DNA from: an uncultured Pseudoxanthomonas sp.
Lineage (GTDB): Bacteria > Pseudomonadota > Gammaproteobacteria > Xanthomonadales > Xanthomonadaceae
Direction of reading: 5' to 3'
Assembly: GCF_946886695.1 (NCBI RefSeq)
Contig: NZ_CAMPJD010000083.1
Span: 1 to 9,064, forward strand
Length of the DNA: 9,064 nt
Within the stretch, counting starts at the first letter, position 1, and each line of letters begins with the position of its first letter. Shown here piece by piece: positions 1-8,203 of this stretch. Made by a program: the position numbers and the translations under genes. The notes beneath the pieces are model-generated. The model was not told the DNA's origin, did not search any database, and saw only the letters and a list, made by a program, of their open reading frames with translations.

Positions 1-10
1 GTGCGGGCAT
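1..10 (-). CDS. Possible 5' end of a divergent minus-strand gene (partial)
   Basis: On the minus strand an ATG lies at 10-8, followed by CCC GCA before the window ends. It is preceded by AAAGAGGTCCCC, so a good Shine-Dalgarno sequence (AGAGG) sits a few bases upstream. A promoter-like pair lies further upstream at 111-83. Only about three codons are visible (Met-Pro-Ala), so nothing can be said about the product. The call rests on the ribosome binding site, the candidate promoter and the lack of a convincing plus-strand coding frame in 1-119. Confidence 0.35.
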
Positions 11-82
11 GGGGACCTCTTTGCAGGCGATGGTGGTGGGGATGGAGTGAAGATGCCGTGCACGCGGCAGGCATAATGGGGG

Positions 83-111
83 AGTGTAATGCGCCCCTCC
101 ACCACGTCCAA
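83..111 (-). promoter_or_regulatory. Candidate sigma70 promoter for the divergent left-edge gene
   Basis: Read on the minus strand, TTGGAC (111-106) and TACACT (88-83) are separated by 17 bp. That is a reasonable spacing for -35 and -10 elements, although neither hexamer is perfect. It would give a leader of about 65 nt before the ATG at position 10. On the plus strand CATAAT (72-77) resembles a -10 box for the gene at 120, but no matching -35 is visible. The rest of the 1-119 spacer shows nothing else recognisable. Confidence 0.3.
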
Positions 112-119
112 CCGCTGAC

Positions 120-1001
120 ATGACGCCATCCACAACCAGCCCCGTCGTGATGGGCGTGATCGCCCTGGAATTGGCCGCCGGCAACACGCCGCAGCGCGCA
201 GCGCTGGCCGCGGCCGAAGCGAGCGAACTGGCCGGCAAACTGGGGCGCGACCTCGCCGCGCATGCGCCGCAGGTGCGTGACCTGGATCTCGTCTTCGCCG
301 CCGCGCATTTCGATCCCGCCGAAGCCCTGCGCCCCGGTTGGCCGCTGCACCAGCGGCTGCGCGAGCTGCACCAGCGCGCACCGGGACGTGGCGAAGGCGC
401 ACGCCTGATCGCGTTCGGTGCCGATGAGTCCGGTGACATTCCGATGCCGTTGCAGGCGGACGATGGCCTGCGCGGTGGCCTGCTGCGCGTGGTGCCCTTC
501 CTGCTCAGTGGCGAGGACCATACGGTCGAAGCCGTCAGCGAACGGTTGGAGAGCGTGCTGCTCGAAACCGGCATGGCCCAGGCCGATACCGCGCTACTCG
601 CGCAAACAGCCTTCGGTGCGCAGATCGAGCACGCGCGCTACATGACCCTGCACGACCTCGCCGCGATGACCGCCATGCAGTACGAGCACGGCGGGTTGGG
701 CGCACTGTGGCCCGTCATCGAAACCGCGCTGATGGCGCCCGCGGAAGAACAATGGCTGGATGCGCTGCCGGAACCACTGCTGCGCTACGCGGGCGGCGAA
801 GTGCACATTGCGCTGTTCGAACCGCCGGCATGGCGAGCGCGGTACGCGCCGCAGGAAGCCACCGATGAGCGACTGGAACGCGCGTACCAGCACTTCCAGG
901 CACGCCAGCAGCAGATCGCCGCTGTGCTGGAAGCGCACGGCGTTCCGGTGACGTTCGCGCACTGCCCGGGCAACGCGGATCCGCGGACTGCGATGGCGTG
1001 A
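120..1001 (+). CDS. Conserved hypothetical protein, 293 aa
   Basis: I do not recognise a characterised family. The reading frame is continuous, has strong G/C bias at third positions like its neighbours, and encodes an acidic, Ala/Leu/Glu-rich protein without signal peptide or membrane segment, so it is probably cytosolic. Residues 11-60 look mostly helical. Residues 95-125 carry a short beta-like stretch (ARLIAFGADES, then LLRVVPFLLSG). Residues 130-205 again look helical, and the last ~50 residues include a Gln/Arg-rich helix (AYQHFQARQQQ) before a conserved-looking AHGVPVTFAHCPG end. No catalytic signature could be assigned. There is no clear Shine-Dalgarno sequence before the ATG at 120. 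The in-frame ATG at 150 has none either, so the first ATG is kept. The gene is monocistronic in this window and convergent with sodC across a long hairpin. Confidence 0.8.
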   Translation: MTPSTTSPVVMGVIALELAAGNTPQRAALAAAEASELAGKLGRDLAAHAPQVRDLDLVFAAAHFDPAEALRPGWPLHQRLRELHQRAPGRGEGARLIAFGADESGDIPMPLQADDGLRGGLLRVVPFLLSGEDHTVEAVSERLESVLLETGMAQADTALLAQTAFGAQIEHARYMTLHDLAAMTAMQYEHGGLGALWPVIETALMAPAEEQWLDALPEPLLRYAGGEVHIALFEPPAWRARYAPQEATDERLERAYQHFQARQQQIAAVLEAHGVPVTFAHCPGNADPRTAMA

Positions 1002-1031
1002 AGGCGGACATCCGCCCCACGCAATCCCTGC

Positions 1032-1105
1032 AGGAGGGGCTTCAGCTCCAAGGCTTTTTGCGGGGAGGTCTTAGAAGCAAGAGCCTCGGGGCTGAAGCCC
1101 CTCCT
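1032..1105. repeat. REP-like long inverted repeat between convergent genes
   Basis: The left arm 1032-1061 and right arm 1077-1105 are inverted copies (30 and 29 nt). They differ by three transitions and one single-base bulge. The outer 15 bp (AGGAGGGGCTTCAGC / GCTGAAGCCCCTCCT) pair perfectly, and a 15-nt loop lies between the arms. Elements with a GGAGNGGCTTCAGCC core are common intergenic palindromes in Xanthomonadaceae and Pseudomonas; membership here is from memory of that pattern, not from a search. The hairpin lies 30 bp after the stop of the 120-1001 gene and 16 bp beyond the stop of sodC, so it could serve as a bidirectional transcription end or mRNA stabiliser. There is no terminal T-run of the usual intrinsic-terminator kind. 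Confidence 0.75.
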
Positions 1106-1121
1106 ACAACACGAGGCCGGG

Positions 1122-1694
1122 CTACTGCGTGATCTTGATGATGCCGCAGGCTACGCGCGCGCCGGCGTTGCCGGCGGGCTGGCTGGCGTAGTCATCCGGC
1201 GCGGCGTGCACGATCAGCGCGCGCGTGGCGACATCGTTCACCGCGCCGCCGCCCAGCGTGACACCTTCCACATGTGCATCCACCTTCGCCACGCCATCGG
1301 CGTTGGCGGTGAGGTTGCTCATGTCGCCTGCATGGTGCGCGCCGCTGCCGGCCTTGCCATGCGCCGTGTTGAACGGATTGAAGTGCGGGCCGGCGCTGCT
1401 GGCGTCGGCGGCGCTGCAATCGCCCTTCTCGTGGACATGGAAGGCATGCGTGCTGTTGGCCTGCAGGCCACCGATTTCGCCGGTCAGGTGCAGCCCTTTG
1501 CCCATCGGGGTAAGCGTGACGCTGCCGCTGACCAGGCTGCCGGAGGCGGAAGCCAGTACCGCGACGGCCTGCCTGGCGGTGCTGGTGGTAGGCACGTCCG
1601 GCGTGGCGGACGGCGGGGACGAAGACGAGGACGGCGTGGTGCCGCAGGCCGCGAGCGTGAGGGCGGAGGCGGCGGCCAACAGGGCAATGCGCAT
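1122..1694 (-). CDS. sodC: Cu,Zn superoxide dismutase, lipoprotein (SodC)
   Basis: Converts superoxide to oxygen and hydrogen peroxide in the periplasm. The start at 1694 (190 aa) is chosen because it begins a classic lipoprotein signal (MRIALLAAAS..., lipobox L14-A15-A16-C17) and has GGAG about 8 nt upstream. A longer frame to 1754 adds 20 residues that spoil the signal and overlap the promoter. Mature Cys17 should be lipidated. A Ser/Pro/Thr-rich tether (about 20-40) precedes the catalytic domain. Family ligands are all present: copper H86, H88, H104 and H163; zinc H104 (bridging), H112, H121 and D124; disulfide C93-C183; active-site R180. The enzyme therefore looks intact. It lies 79 bp downstream of ntrC on the same strand but has its own candidate promoter, so it is probably not a functional part of the nitrogen cluster. 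It is convergent with the hypothetical gene at 120-1001. Confidence 0.95.
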   Translation of the reverse strand: MRIALLAAASALTLAACGTTPSSSSSPPSATPDVPTTSTARQAVAVLASASGSLVSGSVTLTPMGKGLHLTGEIGGLQANSTHAFHVHEKGDCSAADASSAGPHFNPFNTAHGKAGSGAHHAGDMSNLTANADGVAKVDAHVEGVTLGGGAVNDVATRALIVHAAPDDYASQPAGNAGARVACGIIKITQ

Positions 1695-1725
1695 GGGGAG
1701 CTCCAGGTGCAGGTCGTGGCTCGCT

Positions 1726-1754
1726 ACCGTAACCATCGCTACCTTCATGTTCAA
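1726..1754 (-). promoter_or_regulatory. Candidate sigma70 promoter of sodC
   Basis: On the minus strand TTGAAC (1754-1749) and TACGGT (1731-1726) are 17 bp apart in the 79-bp gap between ntrC and sodC. This predicts transcription starting near 1719, about 25 nt before the sodC ATG at 1694. The -10 is only a partial match (TA...T conserved). The position fits independent transcription of sodC. Confidence 0.45.
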
Positions 1755-1773
1755 TGAAAGCAGCGGGGCACGC

Positions 1774-3205
<1,432 letters not shown>

Positions 3206-3216
<11 letters not shown>

Positions 3217-4282
3217 GACGTTCCTCGTCGGAGTCGTGCAGCGACTGCGGCAGCAGCAAGGTGAAGACCGTATGGCCGGGGCGCGACCGGTAGGTCAGCG
3301 ACCCCCGGTGTTCGCGCGCGACCTGCTGCGACAGCGCCAGGCCCAGGCCGCTGCCTTCGGCGCGGCCGCTGACCAGCGGCAGGAACAGGTGTTCGGCGAG
3401 CTCTTCGGGCACGCCGCGGCCGTCGTCGACGATCTCCACCCGCAACGCCATCGTGTGCAGGTGGTCGTGGATGCGCGACCCGTGTTCGACACGGGTGCGC
3501 AGGATGATGTTGGCGGCACCGGCCTGGATGGCGTTGCGCACCAGGTTCCAGACCGCCTGGGTCAGGCGGTCGCCGTCGCCGGACAGTTCCGGCAGACTGG
3601 GGTCGTAGTCGCGTTGCAGGCGTACCGACCAGCCGCCTTCGTTCTCGGCCAGCCGCAGCACGCGCTCCAGCACGGTATGGATGTTCAGGGCAGCGTGCGG
3701 GCGCTGCGGGGATGGCGAAAGCAGTTGTTCAAGCAGGGTGTTGAGGCGGTTGATCTCGGATTCGATCAGTTCGATCAGCTCGCGCTCGTCGTCGTTGTCG
3801 TTGCGATGCGCGGCCCGGCGTGCCAGCAACTGCGCGGCGCCTTTCAGGCCGGCCAGCGGATTGCGCAGCTCGTGCGCCAGCCCCTTCAGCGCGGCGCTCA
3901 GTGCATTCGGCAGGACCTGGGTGGGATCGAGCGCGGGGAATTCGTCCACCGGATGCGCTTCCAGCAGCCAGCCCCCGCCATCCAGGCGCGACAGCCAGCC
4001 TTCGGCGAAGCACGGCGACTCACCGGGCATGCCCAGCGCCATGCGGTGCAGCCGCAGGACGTCGCGATCCGTGTTGTCCAGGAACCTTGCCATGGCGTCG
4101 CCTTCGATCTCCAGGGCCGCCAGGGGTTGTCCCAGCAGGCGGCGGCTACTGACGCCCAGCCAACGGGCGAAGGCAGGATTCACGCCGCGGATCAGGCCGT
4201 CGGCATCCGCCCAGGCCACCGGCGTGCTGAGCGCGTCGGTGGTGGGCTCGAAACGCATGCGGGACGGGTCCGGGGACGACAT
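3206..4282 (-). CDS. glnL: Nitrogen sensor histidine kinase/phosphatase NtrB (NR-II)
   Basis: Cytosolic partner of NtrC: it phosphorylates NtrC when nitrogen is scarce and, with unmodified PII bound, dephosphorylates it. The 358-aa protein has no membrane segment, as expected. A PAS-like N-terminal domain (about 14-115) is followed by the dimerisation/phosphoacceptor helix with H137 in the H-box LAHELRNPLAG. The ATP-binding domain has N-box N246/N250, G1 box DDGRG (286-290), an F-box region near LFLPLVSGR (299-307) and G2 box GSGLGLAL (310-317). The start at 4282 has only a weak ribosome site (GGTG). It lies inside a palindrome containing an NtrC-type operator, so its initiation may be controlled. 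The gene lies 37 bp after amtB and overlaps ntrC by 11 bp. Also called ntrB. Confidence 0.95.
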
Positions 4283-4312
4283 TGCACCAGTTTAGTGCAA
4301 AGCCGTCCCCGG
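4270..4312 (-). other. 43-nt nested palindrome enclosing the ntrB start
   Basis: Outer arms 4270-4278 and 4304-4312 (CCGGGGACG / CGTCCCCGG, 9 bp perfect) enclose inner arms 4282-4287 and 4295-4300 (TTGCAC / GTGCAA). A symmetric 3x3 internal loop separates the two stems and a 7-nt apical loop closes the structure. In the minus-strand transcript the ntrB AUG lies at the inner-stem/internal-loop junction, and codons 2-4 and the weak ribosome site lie inside the fold. It could therefore hinder initiation. The DNA palindrome also contains the NtrC-type operator. The structure is seen in the sequence; its role is inferred. Confidence 0.6.
4282..4300 (-). promoter_or_regulatory. NtrC-type operator on the ntrB start codon
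   Basis: The minus strand reads TTGCACTAAACTGGTGCAA. The NtrC consensus of enteric bacteria is close to GCAC-N5-TGGTGC, and this site fits it exactly (GCAC, TAAAC, TGGTGC). It also resembles the E. coli sites overlapping the glnL and glnA promoters. The last A is the A of the ntrB ATG. In E. coli, NtrC bound at glnLp represses ntrBC; autogenous repression here is an inference from position. Confidence 0.7.
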
Positions 4313-4319
4313 CAATCCA

Positions 4320-5795
4320 TCAGGCCTCGTAGGCCGATTCGCCATGCGAGGCGATGTCCAGACCCTCGCGTTCGGCATCTTCGGTCACGCGCAGGCCGAA
4401 CACGACCTTGGCGATCAGGAACGCGACCACCGACACCACGCCGATCCAGACGATGGTCAGGCCCACGCCGGTCGCCTGCTTGATGACCTGCGCCACCATG
4501 TCGAAGTCCTCGCCACCGGTGCCGCCCAGCGACGGCGCATGGAACACGCCGGTCAGGATCGCGCCGATGATGCCGCCGACCGCATGCACGCCGAACACGT
4601 CGGCGGTGTCGTCGACCTTCAGCAGGCGCTTCAGGCCGGTGACGCCCCACACGCAGACCACGCCGGCGATGAAGCCGATGGCCACCGCACCGAACGGACC
4701 CACCAGGCCCGCAGCCGGGGTGATGCCGACCAGGCCGGCCACCGCACCCGAGGCCACGCCCAGCGCGGACGACTTGCCCTTGAAGATCTTCTCGGTCAGC
4801 GCCCAGGCGATCACCGCGGCAGCGGTGGCGACCAGCGTGTTGATGAAGGCCAGGGCGGCGCCCGCGTTCGCTTCCAGGTTGGAGCCGGCGTTGAAGCCGA
4901 ACCAACCCACCCACAGCAGCGAGGCACCCACATAGGTCAGGGTCACGTTGTGCGGCTTCAGCGCGGTCTGGCCGTAGCCCAGGCGCTTGCCCACGAAGTA
5001 CGCGCCGATCAGGCCGGCCACGCCCGCGTTGATGTGCACCACCGTGCCGCCGGCGAAATCCAGCGCGCCCATTTCGAACAGGTAGCCGCCGGTGGCCCAC
5101 ACGATGTGCGCGATCGGCAGGTAGCCGAAGGTGAACCAGATCACCGAGAAGAGGATCACGGCGGCGAACTTCATGCGCTCGGCGAACGCACCGACGATCA
5201 GCGCGCCGGTGATGCCGGCGAACGTCGACTGGAACGCGATGAACACGTATTCGGGCAGGCTGACACCGTCGGTGAACGTGGCCGCCAGCGTTTCCGGCGT
5301 CACGCCCTTCAGGAACAGCTTGTCCAGGTTGCCGAGCCACGCGCCTTCACCGGAGAACGCCAGGCTGTAGCCGTAGACGATCCACAGCACCACCAGCAAC
5401 GAGAACACGGTGATCACCTGCACCAGCACCGACAGCACGTTCTTCGAACGCACCATGCCGCCGTAGAACAGCGCGAGGCCCGGAACCACCATCAGCAGCA
5501 CCAGCAGCGTGGACGTCAGCATCCACGCTACGTCGCCCTTGTCGACCACCGGTTCGGCAGCGGCTTCTTCGGCGGGCGCCGCCTCGGGCGCGGGTGCTTC
5601 GGTCAGCGTCTCGGTGACGGTTTCGGTGACGACATCCACCGCGGGTGCTGCTTCGGCGGGCGCTTCCGCCGCTGGCGGAGCGGTGTCCTGCGCGATGGCG
5701 GTCGCGGCCACGCCCAGGGTCATCAGGCCGCACAAGGCGGCCAGGCAGAGTACGTGCGCACGGGTCTTCCACCCGGACAACAGTCGAGTCTTCAT
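4320..5795 (-). CDS. amtB: Ammonium channel AmtB with acidic N-terminal extension
   Basis: Inner-membrane ammonium channel of the Amt/Mep/Rh family, gated by GlnK. The protein is 491 aa, longer than the roughly 430 of E. coli AmtB. A signal peptide with probable cleavage after AIA (35/36) is followed by a 51-residue Ala/Pro/Glu/Thr linker (36-86) with twelve acidic residues, then about eleven membrane segments from about 92 to 466. Conserved channel features are visible: the twin pore histidines H254 and H404, D246 in the signature DFAGGTVVHINAG, and the FAER region at 204-207. The C-terminal tail (468-491, with EREGLD and SHGESAYEA) matches the cytoplasmic segment that responds to GlnK. The start at 5795 has CGGAG about 7-8 nt upstream and lies 15 bp after glnK, so the two are co-transcribed. 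The acidic extension is the only unusual part. Confidence 0.95.
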   Translation of the reverse strand: MKTRLLSGWKTRAHVLCLAALCGLMTLGVAATAIAQDTAPPAAEAPAEAAPAVDVVTETVTETLTEAPAPEAAPAEEAAAEPVVDKGDVAWMLTSTLLVLLMVVPGLALFYGGMVRSKNVLSVLVQVITVFSLLVVLWIVYGYSLAFSGEGAWLGNLDKLFLKGVTPETLAATFTDGVSLPEYVFIAFQSTFAGITGALIVGAFAERMKFAAVILFSVIWFTFGYLPIAHIVWATGGYLFEMGALDFAGGTVVHINAGVAGLIGAYFVGKRLGYGQTALKPHNVTLTYVGASLLWVGWFGFNAGSNLEANAGAALAFINTLVATAAAVIAWALTEKIFKGKSSALGVASGAVAGLVGITPAAGLVGPFGAVAIGFIAGVVCVWGVTGLKRLLKVDDTADVFGVHAVGGIIGAILTGVFHAPSLGGTGGEDFDMVAQVIKQATGVGLTIVWIGVVSVVAFLIAKVVFGLRVTEDAEREGLDIASHGESAYEA

Positions 5796-5810
5796 GTGGG
5801 GCTCCGAGTG

Positions 5811-6333
<523 letters not shown>

Positions 6334-6400
6334 GGACCTCTCCTGTGTTTCCCCAAGTACAGCGTTGGTGCGATCTCCAGGAATCGAAGACGGGTGGTGC

Positions 6401-6440
6401 CCCGGTTCCCCAACCGGGCGAACGCATCGCAGAACGATGC
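6401..6440 (-). other. Two short hairpins upstream of the small ORF
   Basis: CCCGGTT (6401-6407) pairs with AACCGGG (6412-6418) around a 4-nt loop. Immediately next to it GCATCG (6424-6429) pairs with CGATGC (6435-6440) around a 5-nt loop. Both stems are perfect. Together with the two larger hairpins nearer glnA they make a structured stretch between glnA and the small ORF. No known riboswitch was recognised. Confidence 0.45.
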
Positions 6441-6452
6441 ACTCGATAAGGT

Positions 6453-6498
6453 GCGGCGATGGCGACGGGTGGGAGGGGAGATCCGTCGCCATCGCCGC
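6453..6498 (-). other. 16-bp perfect hairpin in the glnA-glnK spacer
   Basis: GCGGCGATGGCGACGG (6453-6468) and its exact reverse complement (6483-6498) flank a 14-nt loop that is pyrimidine-rich in the transcript. On the minus strand it is followed by ACCTTATCG, without a U-run, so it is not a standard intrinsic terminator. In the transcript GATCUCC at its loop edge is complementary to GGAGAUC further downstream (plus positions 6372-6378), which allows a possible tertiary contact. The stem is certain from sequence; its function is unknown. Confidence 0.6.
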
Positions 6499-6523
6499 GA
6501 GAACTCAGCGTCCGCCTGCCGCG

Positions 6524-6554
6524 TCGCCGGGGACCGATGCACGGTCCCCGGCGA
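6524..6554 (-). terminator. Terminator-like hairpin after glnA
   Basis: A perfect 13-bp stem (arms 6524-6536 and 6542-6554, core CGCCGGGGACC / GGTCCCCGGCG) with a 5-nt loop begins 27 nt beyond the glnA stop. It is very G/C-rich but lacks a U-tract. It may therefore act as a weak terminator, an exonuclease block giving more glnA than glnK-amtB mRNA, or a processing site. That would suit a cluster where glutamine synthetase is needed in larger amounts. Confidence 0.5.
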
Positions 6555-6581
6555 GTTGGGCGATGACGGTGTGCGCGTGCA

Positions 6582-7991
6582 TCAGTTGGCGTAGTACAGC
6601 TGGTATTCCAGCGGGTGCGTGGCCGCGCGGAACTTGGTCACTTCCTGCATCTTCAGCGCGATGTAGGCGTCGATGAAGTCGTCGCTCATCACGCCGCCGG
6701 CCTTGAGGAAGTCGCGGTCCTTGTCCAGCGCGTCCAGTGCCTGGTCCAGGCTGGAGCAGACCTGCGGGATGTTCTTCTCTTCTTCCGGCGGCAGGTCGTA
6801 CAGGTCCTTGTCGGAAGGCGCACCGGGGTCGATCTGGTTCTTGATGCCGTCCAGGCCGGCCATCATCAGCGCGGTGAAGGTCAGGTAGCCGGACTGCAGC
6901 GGATCGGGGAAGCGGATCTCGATGCGGCGCGCCTTCGGATTGGCCACCCACGGGATGCGGCACGACGCCGAGCGGTTGCGCGCCGAGTAGGCCAGCATCA
7001 CCGGCGCTTCGAAGCCCGGCACCAGGCGCTTGTAGCTGTTGGTGCCCGAGTTGGCGAACGCGTTGATCGCCTTGGCGTGCTTGAAGATGCCGCCGATGTA
7101 CCACAGCGCCATCTGCGACAGGCCGCCGTAGCCGTCGCCGGAGAACAGGTTCTGGCCGCCCTTGGCCAGCGACTGGTGCACGTGCATGCCGCTGCCGTTG
7201 TCGCCGACGATCGGCTTCGGCATGAAGGTGACGGTCTTGCCGTTGCGATGGGCGACGTTGCGGACCACGTACTTCATGCGCTGCAGCTCGTCGGCCTTCT
7301 GCACCAGCGTGTTGAACTTGGCGCCGATCTCGCACTGGCCGGCGGTCGCGACTTCGTGGTGGTGCACCTCGACTTCGATACCGACCTGTTCCAGCGTCTT
7401 GCACATCTCGGCACGCAGGTCATGCAGCGAGTCGGTCGGCGGCACCGGGAAGTAGCCGCCCTTGATGCCCGGACGGTAGCCGCTGTTGGCGCCGTCGTAG
7501 CTCTTGCCGCTGTTCCACGCGCCTTCTTCGGAATTGATCTTGAAGAAGGTGTTGCCCATGTCGTTGGCGAACTGCACCGAGTCGAAGATGAAGAACTCGG
7601 GTTCCGGACCGAAGAACGCCACGTCGGCGACGCCGCTGGCCTTCAGGTGGGCCTCGGCGCGCTTGGCGATGCCGCGCGGATCGCGCGTGTAGCCCTGCAT
7701 GGTGGCCGGATCCAGGATGTCGCAGATCAGCACCAGGGTCGGGTCGGCGTAGAACGGATCGAGGTAGGCGGTGCTCGGGTCGGGCAGCAGCACCATGTCC
7801 GACTCGTTGATGCCCTTCCAGCCGGAGATCGACGAGCCATCGAACATCTTGCCGTCTTCGAACAGCGACGCATCCACGATGCTGACGGGGAAGGTGACGT
7901 GCTGTTCGATACCGCGCATGTCGACGAAGCGCAGGTCGACGAACTCGACCTTGTGGTCCTTGATCAGCTTCTCAACGTTGTCCAGGGACAT
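6582..7991 (-). CDS. glnA: Glutamine synthetase, type I (adenylylatable)
   Basis: Makes glutamine from glutamate, ammonia and ATP as a cytosolic dodecamer; the main ammonium-assimilating step. From ATG 7991 the protein is 469 aa, the same length as the E. coli enzyme. Metal and substrate ligands are in place: E130/E132 in [10 protein letters not shown]213 and E221 in [14 protein letters not shown]270 in GSGMHVH, R340 and R345, and R360 in IEIRFPDP. Y398 in [10 protein letters not shown] is the adenylylation site, placing it in the beta subclass controlled by GlnE. GAGG lies several nt upstream of 7991. The frame continues to an ATG at 8063, but those 24 residues are foreign to the family and lie upstream of the predicted sigma54 transcription start, so 7991 is chosen. 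It is the first gene of the nitrogen cluster and divergent from uppP. Confidence 0.98.
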   Translation of the reverse strand: MSLDNVEKLIKDHKVEFVDLRFVDMRGIEQHVTFPVSIVDASLFEDGKMFDGSSISGWKGINESDMVLLPDPSTAYLDPFYADPTLVLICDILDPATMQGYTRDPRGIAKRAEAHLKASGVADVAFFGPEPEFFIFDSVQFANDMGNTFFKINSEEGAWNSGKSYDGANSGYRPGIKGGYFPVPPTDSLHDLRAEMCKTLEQVGIEVEVHHHEVATAGQCEIGAKFNTLVQKADELQRMKYVVRNVAHRNGKTVTFMPKPIVGDNGSGMHVHQSLAKGGQNLFSGDGYGGLSQMALWYIGGIFKHAKAINAFANSGTNSYKRLVPGFEAPVMLAYSARNRSASCRIPWVANPKARRIEIRFPDPLQSGYLTFTALMMAGLDGIKNQIDPGAPSDKDLYDLPPEEEKNIPQVCSSLDQALDALDKDRDFLKAGGVMSDDFIDAYIALKMQEVTKFRAATHPLEYQLYYAN

Positions 7992-8029
7992 CTCGGAACC
8001 TCGGGTTGGATAAGTGTGTGACGGGATAC

Positions 8030-8045
8030 AGCAATCCCCGTGCCA
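8030..8045 (-). promoter_or_regulatory. Sigma54 promoter of glnA
   Basis: The minus strand reads TGGCACGGGGATTGCT, a full match to the sigma54 consensus TGGCACG-N4-TTGCW. The -24 GG (8044-8043) and -12 GC (8032-8031) are exactly 10 bp apart. Transcription should start near 8019, giving a leader of about 28 nt before the glnA ATG. This is the promoter type that NtrC activates under nitrogen limitation. Confidence 0.9.
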
Positions 8046-8117
8046 ACCCCACGGTGCGCCCAACCCATTGATTTACATGGGCGACTTTGACGTTCCCGTC
8101 ACGTCGAATCCCTTGTT

Positions 8118-8154
8118 TGGTGCATTCTCTTTGCACCACGAACCAACGCGGTGC
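8118..8154. promoter_or_regulatory. NtrC-like enhancer half-sites upstream of glnA
   Basis: About 100-135 bp upstream of the predicted glnA start are TGGTGCA (8118-8124), TGCACCA (8132-8138) and a near-complete site. Read on the minus strand, the last is GCACCGCGTTGGTTC (8154-8140), matching GCAC-N5-TGGTGC with one mismatch. The distance resembles the enteric glnA enhancers. Only the last site has canonical half-site spacing; the other two are arranged outward and may be single half-sites. NtrC binding is inferred. Confidence 0.5.
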
Positions 8155-8203
8155 GTCGCCGTTTCCACTATTCTTTGCCGCCTCCCCTGCGTGCCGCCTC
8201 CTG

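Noticed and set aside
1695..1754. N-terminal extension of SodC from 1754
   Set aside because: It would place 20 residues before a perfect lipoprotein signal and overlaps the likely sodC promoter; the ATG at 1694 has its own ribosome site.
6334..6581. Second sigma54 promoter before glnK
   Set aside because: GGGGCACC and TCGCACC resemble a -24 element, but neither has a GC 10 bp downstream in a -12-like context.
6615..8021. 468-codon open frame on the plus strand opposite glnA
   Set aside because: It is a mirror frame of a highly conserved gene, with low-complexity Val/Arg/Gln/His composition and no start signal.
7992..8063. N-terminal extension of GlnA from an ATG at 8063
   Set aside because: The extra 24 residues are not part of the family. 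The consensus sigma54 promoter lies inside this stretch, so the extension would not be on the main transcript.
8018..8102. 9-bp inverted repeat GTGACGGGA / TCCCGTCAC flanking the glnA promoter
   Set aside because: Arms this short with a 67-bp gap can arise by chance in a spacer of this size, and they match no operator known to me.
8087..8203. N-terminal extension of UppP from 8087
   Set aside because: UppP normally begins just before its first membrane helix, as at 8204. The extension is polar and covers enhancer-like sites.
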